A stretch of DNA of 64,000 nt from Tachypleus tridentatus (lineage: Eukaryota > Arthropoda > Merostomata > Xiphosura > Limulidae): NCBI RefSeq assembly GCF_004210375.1, contig NC_134829.1, positions 56,536,107 to 56,600,106 of the forward strand. The letters are read 5' to 3'. Below, one piece after another: positions 37,173-48,190 of the stretch. The notes beneath the pieces are model-generated. The model worked only from the letters and a program-made list of their open reading frames with translations, ran no database searches and was not told the origin of the DNA. A program made the translations under genes and the position numbers. Positions within the stretch are counted from its first letter, which is position 1. Every line of letters begins with the position of its first letter.

Positions 37173-37640
37173 TAATTATTTCGCTGCCAATTTCGACTGA
37201 AGCCGATTTTACGGTTTATTCCAATTAATGACTAAAGTCGAATTCGTATAGTGTTTTCTATATTCAATAGATAGCAGCACTCTACGGGTAAATGTGAAGT
37301 GAAGTCCTATTTAATATTCATTAGCCTTAGATGTTTTTTTGCATATTCATGAACCTCACCATGCGATTAGTATTTTTTTCCGAGACGCGAAAAAGGGAAG
37401 AATTTTGTGAAGAAAATTTCAAAGGTGGTTTCACGCAGGCGTTTATCATTCTCTGCAGCTCAAATTTTGGATATAATTCAAGATTTGGAGTATGTTTTGG
37501 ATGTGAAAGCTCAGAAGAAGTCTCAGGAGATAGTGCTGAAGAATGTAGACCGAACACACAAACCAATTTGGAAGCAACCAATGGAGTAGGTATAGTTAAA
37601 ACCTGAGAGTGAGTGGTTCCACTACCAGGAGTAGGTCAGC
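37173..37640. mobile_element. Possible piggyBac-type remnant, block C
   Basis: ttaattatttcgctgccaa at 37173 is the counterpart of the block B end sequence at 18175. Plus-strand frames contain SRRRLSFSAAQILDIIQDLE or, one frame over, GCESSEEVSGDSAEE, like the acidic N-terminal part of some piggyBac transposases. Block B carries the same stretch with stops. Not certain. Confidence 0.3.
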
Positions 37641-38427
37641 GAAATCATCTGGATAGGGGTTCGAGGAAGCAGTTGTGGAATTCTACTCCAGGTATAGTCC
37701 CTACCTCAACCTGAACTCAAACCATCGATCAGTTCATGACAGGATACTTAGTGACAGTTGGAAACACTGGAAGAAATTGCGATGGTGAAACAGAACTGTC
37801 TACCCGACTATGTACGTTTCGAACAAACTCTGAAAATTTCATGTTTTATGCTCATTTGAGGTGAAGTTTTAAGCTTTTCGTGTAATGTACTCTTATTTGG
37901 TTTTAACAGGCAAAAGGAATGTGACAATCAGCATTAGTTCAAAAATAATAATTTGGCAGCAAAGAATTGACAGTTATAGACAAAAAGAAACAACAATAAA
38001 ATGCGCAATACAAAACTTGGTTTCTGAGATCCATAAAGACGTTTTGTCCGCGGTCTTTGAGAACCCATAGGTGGAATTAGACAAGTAAAGGTCAACAAAT
38101 ATATCTTACTTTTATAAAACGGATAAATGCACTAACTGGATCTGAAATAGGAAGGATAATAAATTTCTAGAATTTTATACAATCTAGCATAATTTTATGT
38201 CTGTAGAATAACAAAATTATGGTACTTTAATGGGACTTGAGCCCATTAGTAGCGTTTCGCTGTAAAAACAAATATTAAAAAAAATCACTATAGATACATG
38301 ACGCTGTTGTCTGGACATAAGAGGTCATAGTTCATCAAAGTTGGGAGAAAGTGGATATTCGAAACATTTTTGAACTATTTATTTTTATTCAGTTGTCCGA
38401 AGCTGATATTGTTTCACAAACTAGTCT

Positions 38428-38702
38428 TTGTTTGTTTGTTTTTCAATTTCGCACAAAGCTACACGAGGGATATCTGCACTAGTCGTCCCTAATTTAGCAG
38501 TGAAATACTAGAGGGAAGGCAACGAGTCATCACCACCCACCGCCAACTCCTGGGCTACTCTTTTACCAACGAATAGAGGGACAGACCTACACATTATAAT
38601 GCCCCAACAGCTGAAAGGGAGAGCATGTTTGATGTGACGGGGATTCGATCCCTCGACCCTCAGGAAACGTGTAGAGCGCCGCAACCATCTGGCTACGACG
38701 GG
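38428..38702 (-). repeat. tRNA-derived SINE, full length
   Basis: Minus-strand copy: tttgtttgtttgtttttcaa tail side, body, and a head ending ctacgacgggc. Imperfect flanks (acaaactagt / gtaaactggt) may be a diverged target duplication. Confidence 0.85.
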
Positions 38703-38784
38703 CGTAAACTGGTCCGTAACCAAACTAGTTTTAAAATGAAGAATAATAATTTCGCGAAATTGACATTACAATAAGAAAGCTTAC

Positions 38785-39344
38785 GGCCCGGCATGACCAG
38801 GTGGGTTAAGACGTGCGACTCGTAATCTGAGGGTCGCGGGTTCGCATCCCCGTCGCACCAAACATACTCGCCTTTACATCCGTGGGGGCGTTATAATGTG
38901 ACCGTCAATCCCACTATTCGTTGGCAAAAGTGTATCCCAAAAGTTGGCGGTGAGTGGTGATGACTAGCTGCCTTTCCTCTGGTCTTACATTGCTGGGCCT
39001 GGCATGGCCAAGCGCGTAAGGCATGCGACTCGTAATCCAAATGTCGCGGGTTCGTGCCCGCGTCGCGCCAAACATGCTCGCCCTCCCAGCCGTGGGGGGC
39101 GTTATAATGTGACGATCAATCCCACTATTCGTTGGTAAAAGAGTAGCCCAAGAGTTGGTGGTGATGACTAACTGCCTTCCCTCTAGTCTTACACTGCTAA
39201 ATTAAGGACGGCTAGCACAGATAGCCCTCGAGTAGCTTTGTGCGAAATTCCAACAACAAAGAAAAACAAAACTTACACTGCTAAATTAGGGACGGCTAGC
39301 GCAGAAAGCCCTCGAGTAGCTTTGCGCGAAATTCAAAAACAAAC
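38785..39344 (+). repeat. tRNA-derived SINE split by a second SINE
   Basis: The outer SINE occupies 38785-38994 and 39272-39344. It is flanked by aagaaagcttac (38773-38784) and aagaaaccttac (39345-39356), and its body is interrupted at cttacattgct. Confidence 0.88.
38995..39271 (+). repeat. Inner SINE nested in the SINE at 38785
   Basis: Full-length plus-strand copy from gggcctggcatggcc to an A-rich tail. It is flanked by cttacattgct (38984-38994) and cttacactgct (39272-39282), so it inserted into the older copy. It has its own tRNA-like head with gggttcgtgcccgcg. Confidence 0.9.
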
Positions 39345-39356
39345 AAGAAACCTTAC

Positions 39357-40134
39357 AATGGAAATAATAAAAGGAAATTGAAAAAAGTCGTGCTAAATAG
39401 ACATAATTTTACGTAAGTGCGGAAACAATAAAACTTGAAGGAACAACTTGTATATTATTCAACATAACCTCTTACAAAAGAAAAACACACATTTATATAC
39501 AATAGACTATGAACAATAATATTTTACTAGTGTCCTTCAACAAGTAAAATGAATTAATAAATGAAACAAGTGATTGTGACTTCACATGTGTATCTTTCAC
39601 CCCTTCCACCCGGATGAACATCACACACCCACATTTTACCACCGATAAAGATATGAGAAAGAAATTCGTTACCTCCACCCTGGTAGTTTTACTAAAGCTG
39701 GACAAACACGTTAACACAATACTGTTAATGGATGTCTGTAATTCAAACTAAAGGAGGTTTAAGTTAACTTAAATTCATTCAATTAATAAATTCAGTAATA
39801 CATACTCATCAGTTATTATGAATAATTTTATCTATCTGGGTTATCTTTTCATCAGTGGTGGCACAACTGGAACATTTTGATCGAACTTCATTCAATACTA
39901 ATATTCAGCCGTTGTTAAACCCATTTAGCCACTCGTACACTTTTATTTACACTGTACGATTCTCTCCATATTGTGCCAACATTCACAGATTGATTTCAGC
40001 CAATGGCAGAGCTTTGATACACAAACAATGATTTGTCTTTATTGCACAGTACAAGAACATAGCCGTGTTTCATGAGTGTGCAACTCGTGGCCGAGAGGCG
40101 TCCTTTGCTGAAGTACAAATAACAATGTTGTTTT
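39357..40134. other. AT-rich stretch, no gene seen
   Basis: Partly similar to the spacer at 29230-29600 (ttatataca, gaacttcattcaatac, gatttcagccaatggc). The open frame at 39493-39717 lacks support. Confidence 0.45.
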
Positions 40135-40147
40135 AAAGCATATCCTT

Positions 40148-40233
40148 ATATATATGTAAAAAACGGCTCGTTTGGGTTAAGAAAATATTTTACATATATA
40201 TTTCTCTACAAGTGGGTTTTCTCGACATCACTG
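40148..40233 (-). mobile_element. 86-bp hairpin retroposon with 13-bp target-site duplication
   Basis: It is flanked by perfect aaagcatatcctt at 40135-40147 and 40234-40246. The minus-strand head gtgatgtcgagaaaacccac matches the element at 28722; the remainder holds the ggctcgtttggg motif and an AT tail. The long duplication points to mobilisation by a retrotransposon rather than to a cut-and-paste element. Confidence 0.8.
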
Positions 40234-40246
40234 AAAGCATATCCTT

Positions 40247-40770
40247 CTTGGTTTGTGGTATGTAGAAATTAGTGATGTAAATATTCTACCAACTTCTGCT
40301 AATATACATCATCAGTTTGAAGACGAATTATCCAGAATCAAAGTTATATTAAAAAAACAAACGATAAAGTAGTGCTTACGTCACTTTTTAAATATTTAAC
40401 GATAAGTGTACACATATGACTGGAGGACATCGTTCACTGAGAGGTGTTGGTTTAATTTCATGACTAGTCTAATGGTTAAAAGTAGGCTGAGTGTCACTCC
40501 CCCAGTCATTCTTGAATGGGTAAACATATATTTTTATATTACTCATTATGTTTTAAATTTGAGATTGTATTCAGGGTGTTGTATGGTATGACGCAATTGG
40601 GAGATGTTTAGTAATTTTACAATAATGTAGAAAGATTATGTTTTTTGTATTTTTGAGGTTGCCAATAAAGTATTGTTGCATAATCGCACAAATAATACAC
40701 AGTTATTTATGTCTGAACTTCAACAAAAGGCATGCCAGCTTGTCACACCAAGATACTCTTATCACCCTGA
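40247..40770. other. AT-rich stretch, no gene seen
   Basis: The short open frames at 40406-40591 and 40638-40874 have no recognisable domain. The second runs into the SINE at 40773. Confidence 0.4.
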
Positions 40771-40772
40771 AA

Positions 40773-40932
40773 GGCCTGGTGATTAGGGCGCTTAGCTCGC
40801 ACTTTGCGGGCTGTAAATGTGAACAACAGTCACCGAACCTGCTCGACCATTTCAGCTGTAGGGGGGCGTTATAACGTCATGGTCAATCCTATTACTGGTT
40901 GGGAAAAAGGTTGCTTAAGAGTTGGTGGTGGA
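40773..40932 (+). repeat. Diverged tRNA-derived SINE, truncated
   Basis: The head ggcctggtgattagggcgct and core ggggggcgttataacgtcat are recognisable. The tail after ttggtggtgg is missing. Confidence 0.65.
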
Positions 40933-41167
40933 TAAAGAGAAGCAAGTTCAATCCATGAAGTTACATTTTCTTGTTCCATTCGAAGTACATGGAGACTTAT
41001 ACGGATACTATTTGGGACTTATTGAATTATAATAAATCAAATGCATTATCTTGCAGTTACTACAGTTAAAGTCATTTGCCACAAAACTTTCCAACTTTCC
41101 AATTTATCCAAACGTCAACATCGTTCATTGAAGAGCCACAGTTTATTTTAGTATTAGATTAGACACA

Positions 41168-41432
41168 GGCCTGGATTAAGCAGGTGGTTAAGGCTCTTGA
41201 CTCGTAATCTGAGAGTGGTGGGTTCGATTTTTCGTTACACCAAACATGCTCGTCCTTTCATCCGTAGGGGCGTTATAATGTAATGGCCAATCCCACTATT
41301 CGTTGGTAAAAGAGTAGCCCAAGAGTTGGTGATGACTAGCTGCCTTCCCTCTAGTCTTACACTGCTAAATTAGGGACGGCTAGTGCAGGTAGCCCTCGAG
41401 AAGCTTTGTGCGAAATTAAAAAAACTAACAAA
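41168..41432 (+). repeat. tRNA-derived SINE
   Basis: Plus-strand copy with head ggcctggattaagcaggtgg, body and A-rich tail ending aaaactaaca. Confidence 0.85.
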
Positions 41433-41540
41433 TAACGCCCTCCTGGCTGAAAGGACGAGCATGTTTGTTGTGAGAGGGATTAAAACCCGCGATCCTCGGA
41501 TTGTGAGTCGAGCTCCTTAACCACTTGGCCATGCCTAGCC
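41433..41540 (-). repeat. SINE head fragment abutting a SINE of opposite orientation
   Basis: It starts directly at the tail of the previous copy with aataacgccctcctggctg and ends gccatgcctagcc. The pair forms an inverted repeat with no spacer; the tail half of this copy is absent. Confidence 0.75.
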
Positions 41541-42744
41541 GACAGCTGTTTGATCAGTTCTTAGGGTTTCACAAGATGTTCGACACCAGATTAACTAAAA
41601 ATTCTTTGCTGACATTCGATTTATTTAAGCATTTTCAAAAAAAGTTTGTAATTTAAAAAAAAAAACCTTTTTAGTGATTGGCCCTGATTCAGTGGTTTCT
41701 CAAACATAAATGCAGACGTCATATCATGTCCTACCTTGGTATTACGTGTTTTTGTGCAGTGAAAAAAAAGCCACTGAATTTCTGATTAATCCCTGTGATT
41801 TATGTTATTCGTTGTTCTCTGAAGCACAGGTCATCACAAGATAACAAATAAAGATTATACAACAATACAACTTTTGTTTAAAATAAATATGTTTCTACTC
41901 TTCTATTTATTCATGAAATATATCACGAAATATGAAGCAAGTATTTTGTTCCGTCAGTTTTGTGTTTACCTACAAGATAAAGTTGTTTTTCTTTCGTTTT
42001 CTTGGTACGTGTCAGAGGCATGACTCGGTTTTACTAACCTAACATGGATAAACTAATTTGCCAACATCATTGTGATTTCAAGTGGTCAAGTGCGTGGAGT
42101 AAATCACGTGATAACAGTTTGCCCACTAACCTAACAATTTGTCTAATCTATTCGATAGGCACAATTTAGGTCACGTATAAATTATACGAGGCACGTGAGC
42201 GTCGGTTACTTGACATCATGCAAAGTAAATAGACGCTTTTCCAAAAGCAATAAAAAACATTATAAGCTATATTCATATATTAAACATTTTATGGATACAA
42301 AACAAAAATATACCCGGCGCTTTTCATTTCATATGCTATAAAACGTTGTAAGTTTATTTCAGTTTTACACCCTCAGGACCTAAATATAGGAATATTGATA
42401 GCATTTACTGCTACTGCAGTATCGTGATATAAATCCTGGAGACCTGGTAAGGTCAGGTGCTAGGCAGACCTCTTCCTTATGATGGATTTGGTGAGTTTCT
42501 CTATATTGATTTCAAAGCTGCTTTTACCAAACAAATATCACGCTTTAGAACAAGAAGGTATTGGATACTGCATGCGTTTGTAGCTTAAAGAAATTTCATA
42601 AAAGTATGATCACAAAGGAATGATTTATCAGCATAACGTGCGATGTGGAGAACCACACACCTTATACAAGGTATAAGAAAAGCCTAATAAAAAACTGATT
42701 CTGGATTTGTAATCTTATGTGATTCACAATCCAACATTGGCTTC
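41541..42744. other. Unique-looking stretch, no proven gene
   Basis: Apart from the promoter and first-exon candidate at 42171-42490, nothing is recognised. Confidence 0.4.
42171..42490 (+). promoter_or_regulatory. Possible promoter and first exon
   Basis: tataaattata at about 42175 is TATA-like. About 300 bases on, ATGATGGATTTG (42479-42490) is followed by gtgagt, a good splice donor. No partner exon was recognised downstream, so this is only a candidate. Confidence 0.2.
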
Positions 42745-43004
42745 TTTGGTTTGTTTCGAATTTCGTGCAAAACTACATTAGGGGGCATCTGCGCTAGCTA
42801 ATTTAGCAGTGTAACATTAGAGGAAAGGCAGCTAGTCTTTACCACCCACCGCCAACTTTTTGGCTAATCATTTTAGTGGGGTTGACCGTAACATTATAAC
42901 ACCTCCACGGCTGAAACGGTGAGCATGTTTGGTGTGACAGGGATTCGAATTCACGACCCTCAGATTACAAGTGGAGTGCCTTAACCACCAAGCCATGCCG
43001 GGTC
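42745..43004 (-). repeat. tRNA-derived SINE
   Basis: Full-length minus-strand copy ending aagccatgccgggtc. It is followed by a local duplication of about 45 bases (ccaatatggtggtctac at 43009 and 43054). Confidence 0.85.
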
Positions 43005-43085
43005 GGACCCAATATGGTGGTCTACATCATCTGGTTACAATCCGGGTCGGAACCAATATGGTGGTCTACGTTATCTGGTAACAAT
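43005..43085. repeat. Two-fold tandem duplication of about 45 bp
   Basis: The units share ggtcggaMccaatatggtgg and tatctggtWacaat, with a few differences. It abuts the SINE end, whose last bases are included in the second unit. Confidence 0.7.
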
Positions 43086-43377
43086 TTTTACTTAGTTAGC
43101 TGTAACAAATTCTTCACAGTTTAGCTTCTGGTTGGTTTGAAATTTCCATTTTCTCTTTTCTTCCTTTTTGATTTTGTCAATTTCAAGACCAGATCGTAAC
43201 CTTCAAGTCATTTTCGTTATTTCACTTATTTACTGGAAGTGAAAATAAAACTAATAAATAAGAGAGCCGTGTTTTGATGTAAATGTAATATTTTAACACA
43301 GAAAACTTAACGATAACCTAGAAATACCCACTTTCTCTACAGGGGGTTATATTCAGTTTTCATTTCTGTAAAGTTCT

Positions 43378-43660
43378 CTGGCCCAACACGGCCAGGTGGG
43401 TTAAGGCGTGCGACTTCTAAACAGAGGGTCGCGGCGGTTTGCATCCTCGTCGCGTCATCCTCATGCTTGCCCTTTTAGCCGTGGGGCTGTTATAATGTGA
43501 TGGTCAATCCCACTATTCGTTAGTAAAAGAATAGTCCAAGAGTTGCGGTGGGTGGTGATGACTAGCTGCCTTCGCTCTAGTCTTACACTGCTGAATTAGG
43601 GACAGCTAGCGCAGATAGCCTTCGAGTAGCTTTGCGCGAAATTAAAAAAAAACAAACAAA
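43378..43660 (+). repeat. tRNA-derived SINE with perfect target-site duplication
   Basis: The full-length plus-strand copy is flanked by ctgtaaagttct at 43366-43377 and 43661-43672. Confidence 0.92.
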
Positions 43661-43672
43661 CTGTAAAGTTCT

Positions 43673-44202
43673 AAATATAAGAGATTTCATAAAGTATATA
43701 GTAGTGTCATCTATTGGTTCTAATATACATTAGTTTAAAAAGAAAAATCTACCCCTGCGGATTTCCCAAATTTGTTCCAGCACAACACAATGTATGTCTT
43801 TCGGTGTTATGCATTTTTTAATCTATTAAACATCTGTCTGATTCTGTTTTTCGTTTTTCTTAATTGTAATTTTTGTGAATGATTTGTTTTCGAAAAAAAA
43901 GTTAAATGTATATACATATACAATTAAGTAAACAGATAAGAAAACCATATACACAAAATAACTTTAGAACAGTGAAAATATAACTTCTTTCTCATAAAAC
44001 AGTAAGAAAGTTCCACAGAAACTAAGAAAAGCTTAATTTCAATACCAACTGTTGGATGCTCGGTTTATTTTATGAATGATCAAATTATTGAAACAGATAT
44101 TTATTTATTAGGACAGCAAGCCTGACTGGCGATAACAGATATTTATTTATTAGGATAGCAAGCCTAACTGGCGATAACATCAAAGCCAGAATAACATAAA
44201 AT
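43673..44202. other. AT-rich stretch with a small tandem duplication
   Basis: A 43-base unit is repeated at about 44093-44180 (acagatatttatttattagg). No gene seen. Confidence 0.5.
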
Positions 44203-44316
44203 GTGTTTTCTTGTAGCAGAGTTACATTGGACTATTTGCTGAGTTCACCGAGGGGAATCAAACCTCTGATTTTAGCGCTGTAAATCCGTAAACCTATCGC
44301 TCTGCTAGCAAGAGAC
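44203..44316 (-). repeat. Third tRNA-like SINE family (SINE-3)
   Basis: Minus-strand copy with tgtgttttcttgtagc, ctgagttcaccgagggga, and the tRNA-like part atcaaacctctgattttagc. Degraded relatives lie at 51529 (plus) and 58592 (minus). Confidence 0.65.
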
Positions 44317-44434
44317 TGTAACATAATTGTACAGTGTAGAAATAGATAACAAACGTGAAAACGATGCTTTGCGGTGAGAACATCCAACTTTATATTTAAA
44401 CTTTCAGTGAAGCATTCAAACGAATGTTAGTTAG

Positions 44435-44686
44435 TTAAATAATTTCGCGCAAAATTACTCGAGGACTATCTGCGCTAGCAATCCCTAACTTAACAGTGAT
44501 AGACTAGAACTAGAAGGCACGTGACTACAACACTCACCGCCAGTTTTTGGGCTTTTCTTTTACCAACAAATAATAGAATTGACCGTTATATTTTAACGCT
44601 CCACAGCGAAAGAGATGATCGTGTTCGATGATATGGATTCGAACCCGTAACCTACAAATCGCAAGTCGAGCACTTTCACCACCAGG
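44435..44686 (-). repeat. tRNA-derived SINE, diverged
   Basis: Minus-strand copy from aatttcgcgcaaaattactc to a head with gattcgaacccg and accaccagg. Confidence 0.8.
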
Positions 44687-45337
44687 ATATATTAGTCTAC
44701 TGTTAGTTATCATTCATCTTTGGTTATTCGATCGATTACTGAAATGTTCCTTTCTTGTTGCTAGTGTCTTAGTAAGTTTAGGCCTAAAACAGGGTACAAG
44801 TGAACAAGCACTATCGAAACATTATAAAATAAACTCATCCGTTACTGTTATGTGAATTATATCCATCTGGTAACCTGAAGGAACCCATCAACATGCCAGT
44901 ACATAAGTTTATAAATACGTTACGTTATGATTTTTTTACATTATTTTAATTTCGCATAACCTCTAACAACAGTTTAGTTTACCAAACCATTTTTTGTAGT
45001 TTGAAAACTACTTATGGTAAGAAAATCTTTACTTATTTTTGAATTTTAAATATTTATAACCGTGTACATGTGTGACAATCTTATAAAAAAGGTCAACCTA
45101 ATAGTTTTTATTTTTGATAAATCTTATAAAAAGGTCAACCTAATAGTTTTTATTTTTGATAAATATGAAAAAGATGAGTTAAAAATATCTACCGACACTT
45201 CCGACTAAATTAAAAAACACAGACCCTCCAATGGGACAGTAGTAAGACCAAACACCTGCAACACTAAAATCTGGGGATAAATTTCTTACCAATAATCTAA
45301 TGTGACTTTGTTATAAAACAAAGAAAGAAGTTAAGTT
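44687..45337. other. AT-rich stretch, no gene seen
   Basis: It contains a 42-base two-fold duplication at about 45078-45165 (aaggtcaacctaatagtttt). Confidence 0.5.
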
Positions 45338-45341
45338 TTAA

Positions 45342-46381
45342 CCTGTTGACTGCCAAGTATTTCAGCTCTTACGGCAGCTCCTATGCTGGTTATTTTTCAG
45401 CAGAATTGAGTAATTTTTAAAACAAATAAAATAAGCAACAAATACTATTTTTTCTCCAAGACAAACTTATAGTAGTTTGAAGAAATACGTACAACACATG
45501 AAACAATAATGTACAAAATGTCATTTTTGGATATTGAAATACATGACACATTTAATAATTCATTTTCATGTGAAATGTTTTGAAACAGGGGTCAACACAA
45601 AGAGCCACTTTGAAATCAGTACATTCATATCTGCTTTCCCTTCTCGTGGATTTGTCAGAGCACACTTTACACTTTCTAGGGATGCAAAGGAAGGCCGACC
45701 TTTGGTGGATTTTGGGCGCTGGGTGTGATGATCTTCAATCAGGGTACGGATGACACCGAGTCTAAGCTCCAGGAAAGACAGGTTGTTTCTCAGTGGTTTG
45801 TAAACTACATTGTACACTGCTATATCCATCATGTGAAAAAATACTTCTTGTACCACTTGACAGCCTTGCGCATACTCGGATAAGCATGCAACACACTGTC
45901 AACCTCTCCTATATAACGATTGTAATCTATGCAAAGGATCCAGCATTCCAATCATTATCATTAGGATACTTTTCCTTGGAACTGTTCTTACCACGACTTG
46001 CAATTTTACGTTTAATCCCTGATGTTATCGCCCGTTTATGAGTGCTGCTGATGGCCAATTATCATCATCTTCACTTACATCTGATCCTTGTATTTCCGTA
46101 TTTTTAAAAGAATCTTCAAAATCCGAATCTTCTGAATCGCCACTGCTATCTTCAAACTCCGAACCAAGCTCAAAATACAACTCTAATGCTTCTTCATTTT
46201 GTAACCTTTTCGTGACGCCATTGTGGATCGAAAGTGAAACAATTTGTAAGTATATCAAATGCATGGATGGTGCTGACATCTAGCGTTGAAGTTAGGTATT
46301 ATTGAGAACGAATTAACTCGTCCGTGGCACTGTGTTATCGATGGGCTGGGACGAGTTATCTCGTATACGGTACTGAAGAGG
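45342..46381 (-). mobile_element. Internally deleted piggyBac transposon
   Basis: TTAA at 45338-45341 and 46382-46385 bound the element. Both ends read inward as similar terminal repeats: CCTGTTGACTGCC on the left and CCTCTTCAGTACC on the right. The minus strand keeps an acidic N-terminal part (ELGSEFEDSSGDSEDSDFED, 46279-46025) and a C-terminal part (VFFHMMDIAVYN, LSFLELRLGVIRTLIEDHH, 45856-45566) typical of piggyBac transposases. The catalytic DDD core between them is gone, since the whole element is only 1,040 bases. It is therefore non-autonomous but has the ends needed for mobilisation by a related transposase. Confidence 0.85.
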
Positions 46382-46484
46382 TTAAATGTTAAGTAATTAC
46401 ATTAACTACAGCTGTTAAAAACCTGCCAAAATATGTTTCGACACAGTTTCTCAGAGCTACTGTGTGTTGTAAATCATTATAAGG

Positions 46485-46756
46485 GTTTTGTTTTGAATTT
46501 CGCGCAAAGCTACACGAAGGCTATCTGCGCTAGCCGTCCCTAATTGAGCATTGTAAGACTAGAGGGAAGGCAACTAGTCATTATCATAAAACCGCCAACT
46601 CTTGGGCTACTGTTTTACCAACGAATAGTAGGATTGATTGAAACATTATAACGCTCCCAGGGTTGAAAAGGCAAGCATGTTTGGTGCGACGGGGATTCAA
46701 ACCCGCGACCCTCAGATTACCAGTCGAACACCTTAACCCACCTGGCCATATGTGGC
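46485..46756 (-). repeat. tRNA-derived SINE
   Basis: Full-length minus-strand copy: ttgttttgaatttcgcgc tail side, tRNA-like head ending ctggccatatgtggc. Confidence 0.85.
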
Positions 46757-46810
46757 TTGTTATTGAAAACACTGTAATAAACAAGGACTCACATGCCAGG
46801 CCGAAATCAT

Positions 46811-46960
46811 GTGATGACGAGAAACCCACTTGAAGTAAAAATGTATCTCAAGGCAGCTAGTATGGGTATAAACATTTGTATTAAAATGAAGTAGAGAACA
46901 ATGTTTCGACCTTCTTAGGTCATCAAGTTTCTCTCTTTTAATACCCATACCAGCTGTCTT
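46811..46960 (+). mobile_element. Second hairpin element with GTGATGACGAGAAACCCAC head
   Basis: The head gtgatgacgagaaacccact is close to that of the elements at 28722 and 40148. The body is an inverted repeat of another sequence: cagctagtatgggtat near 46855 pairs with atacccataccagctg near 46940. This suggests a family with a fixed head and changing hairpin bodies. Confidence 0.6.
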
Positions 46961-46999
46961 CAGTTACATGTTTACTAAGTCACATTTACATCTACCTTT

Positions 47000-47293
47000 A
47001 GGCCTAGCATGGCCAGGTGGGTTATGGCATTCGACTCTGAATTCTGAATCTGAGGGTTGCAGGTTCGAATCCCGGTCACACCAAACATGCTCGCCCTTTC
47101 AGTCGTGGGGGCGTTATAAAGTGACGGTCAATCCCACTATTCGTTGGTAAAAGAGTAGCACAAGAGTTGGCAGTGGGTGCTGATGACTAACTGCCCTCCC
47201 TCTAGTCTTACAATGTTAAATTAGGGACGGCTAGCACAGATAGCCCTCGAGTAGCTTTGCGCGAAATTAAAAAAAAACAACAGCAACACAAAA
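47000..47293 (+). repeat. tRNA-derived SINE with target-site duplication
   Basis: The full-length plus-strand copy is flanked by acatctaccttt (46988-46999) and acatctgccttt (47294-47305), one mismatch. Confidence 0.9.
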
Positions 47294-47655
47294 ACATCTG
47301 CCTTTTGTTTAGATATGTTGAAATAAAGGCGCACGAATGCACAAACATATTCATGACGAACAAAATCAGAGTTTTATTACAATAGACGCTAATGTATTCT
47401 CTTGGTAAGGATAACAATATGGAGAAGAAACGTCTTTAGGTTTCTTGCTGGCAGAGTTCATTCTGGTGGCTGAGAAATCTAATCTGGAGGGTGACCATAA
47501 CATATGGCATCTATTTTCAAAAATAATAACTTTTAAATATTTTAACCAGAACACTCCAGTTTATTTAACTTAATTGTTATTAATTATTAAAATGAATCCG
47601 ATAATTTATGTGACGTTTCTTCTAATAACATAACAATACGAGATTTGGTTTGCTA

Positions 47656-47923
47656 TGTTTTGTATTTCGCGCAAATATACACGATGGCTATCTTCGCTAG
47701 CCGTCCCTAATTTAGAAGTGTCAAACTAGTGGGAAGAGCAGCTAGTCTTCACCACCCACCGCCAACTCTTCGGCTACTATTTTACCAACAAATAGAGGGA
47801 TTGACTGTCACGTTATAACGCTCCCACGGGTGAAAGGGCAAACGTGTTTAGCGTGACGGGGATTCGAACCTGCGACCCTCAGATTACGAGTCGAGTGCCT
47901 TAACTACCTGGCCATGCAGGGCC
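47656..47923 (-). repeat. tRNA-derived SINE
   Basis: Full-length minus-strand copy ending ggccatgcagggcc. Confidence 0.85.
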
Positions 47924-47999
47924 AACAATACTGAAACTTTGTTTGTTGAAACTTTCCGATGTGTACACATATAAAAATAGGTGTACGATTTGACAAGGG

Positions 48000-48190
48000 T
48001 TATCCCTGTCGGATTGTAGCCCGAGGGTTTTGTTCGCATGTTTTAACGTTAATAAAATGCATTTTTAATTTTGGGCTGATGGGTGCATTATAAGAGTTAC
48101 AGTCAAGTCTTGCCTTTCGGTTGGAGGCAAGTAGTTTACAATTAGGAACGGTTAGCGCACGTGATCCTTGTGTATCTGTGTGTTAGTATC
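48000..48190 (+). repeat. Diverged SINE-like sequence with duplicated tail
   Basis: The core gggctgatgggtgcattata and tail aattaggaacggttagcgca resemble the main SINE. The tail part (ttgtgtatctgtgtgtta, then atcggaaaa) is repeated at 48240-48285. Confidence 0.5.

Noticed and set aside
38785-38860. tRNA-like sequences at SINE heads as real tRNA genes
   Set aside because: They carry A- and B-box-like motifs but are joined to the SINE body and tail at every site and do not form a proper acceptor stem by eye.
45534-46283. Plus-strand frames in the piggyBac element
   Set aside because: Antisense of the transposase remnants.
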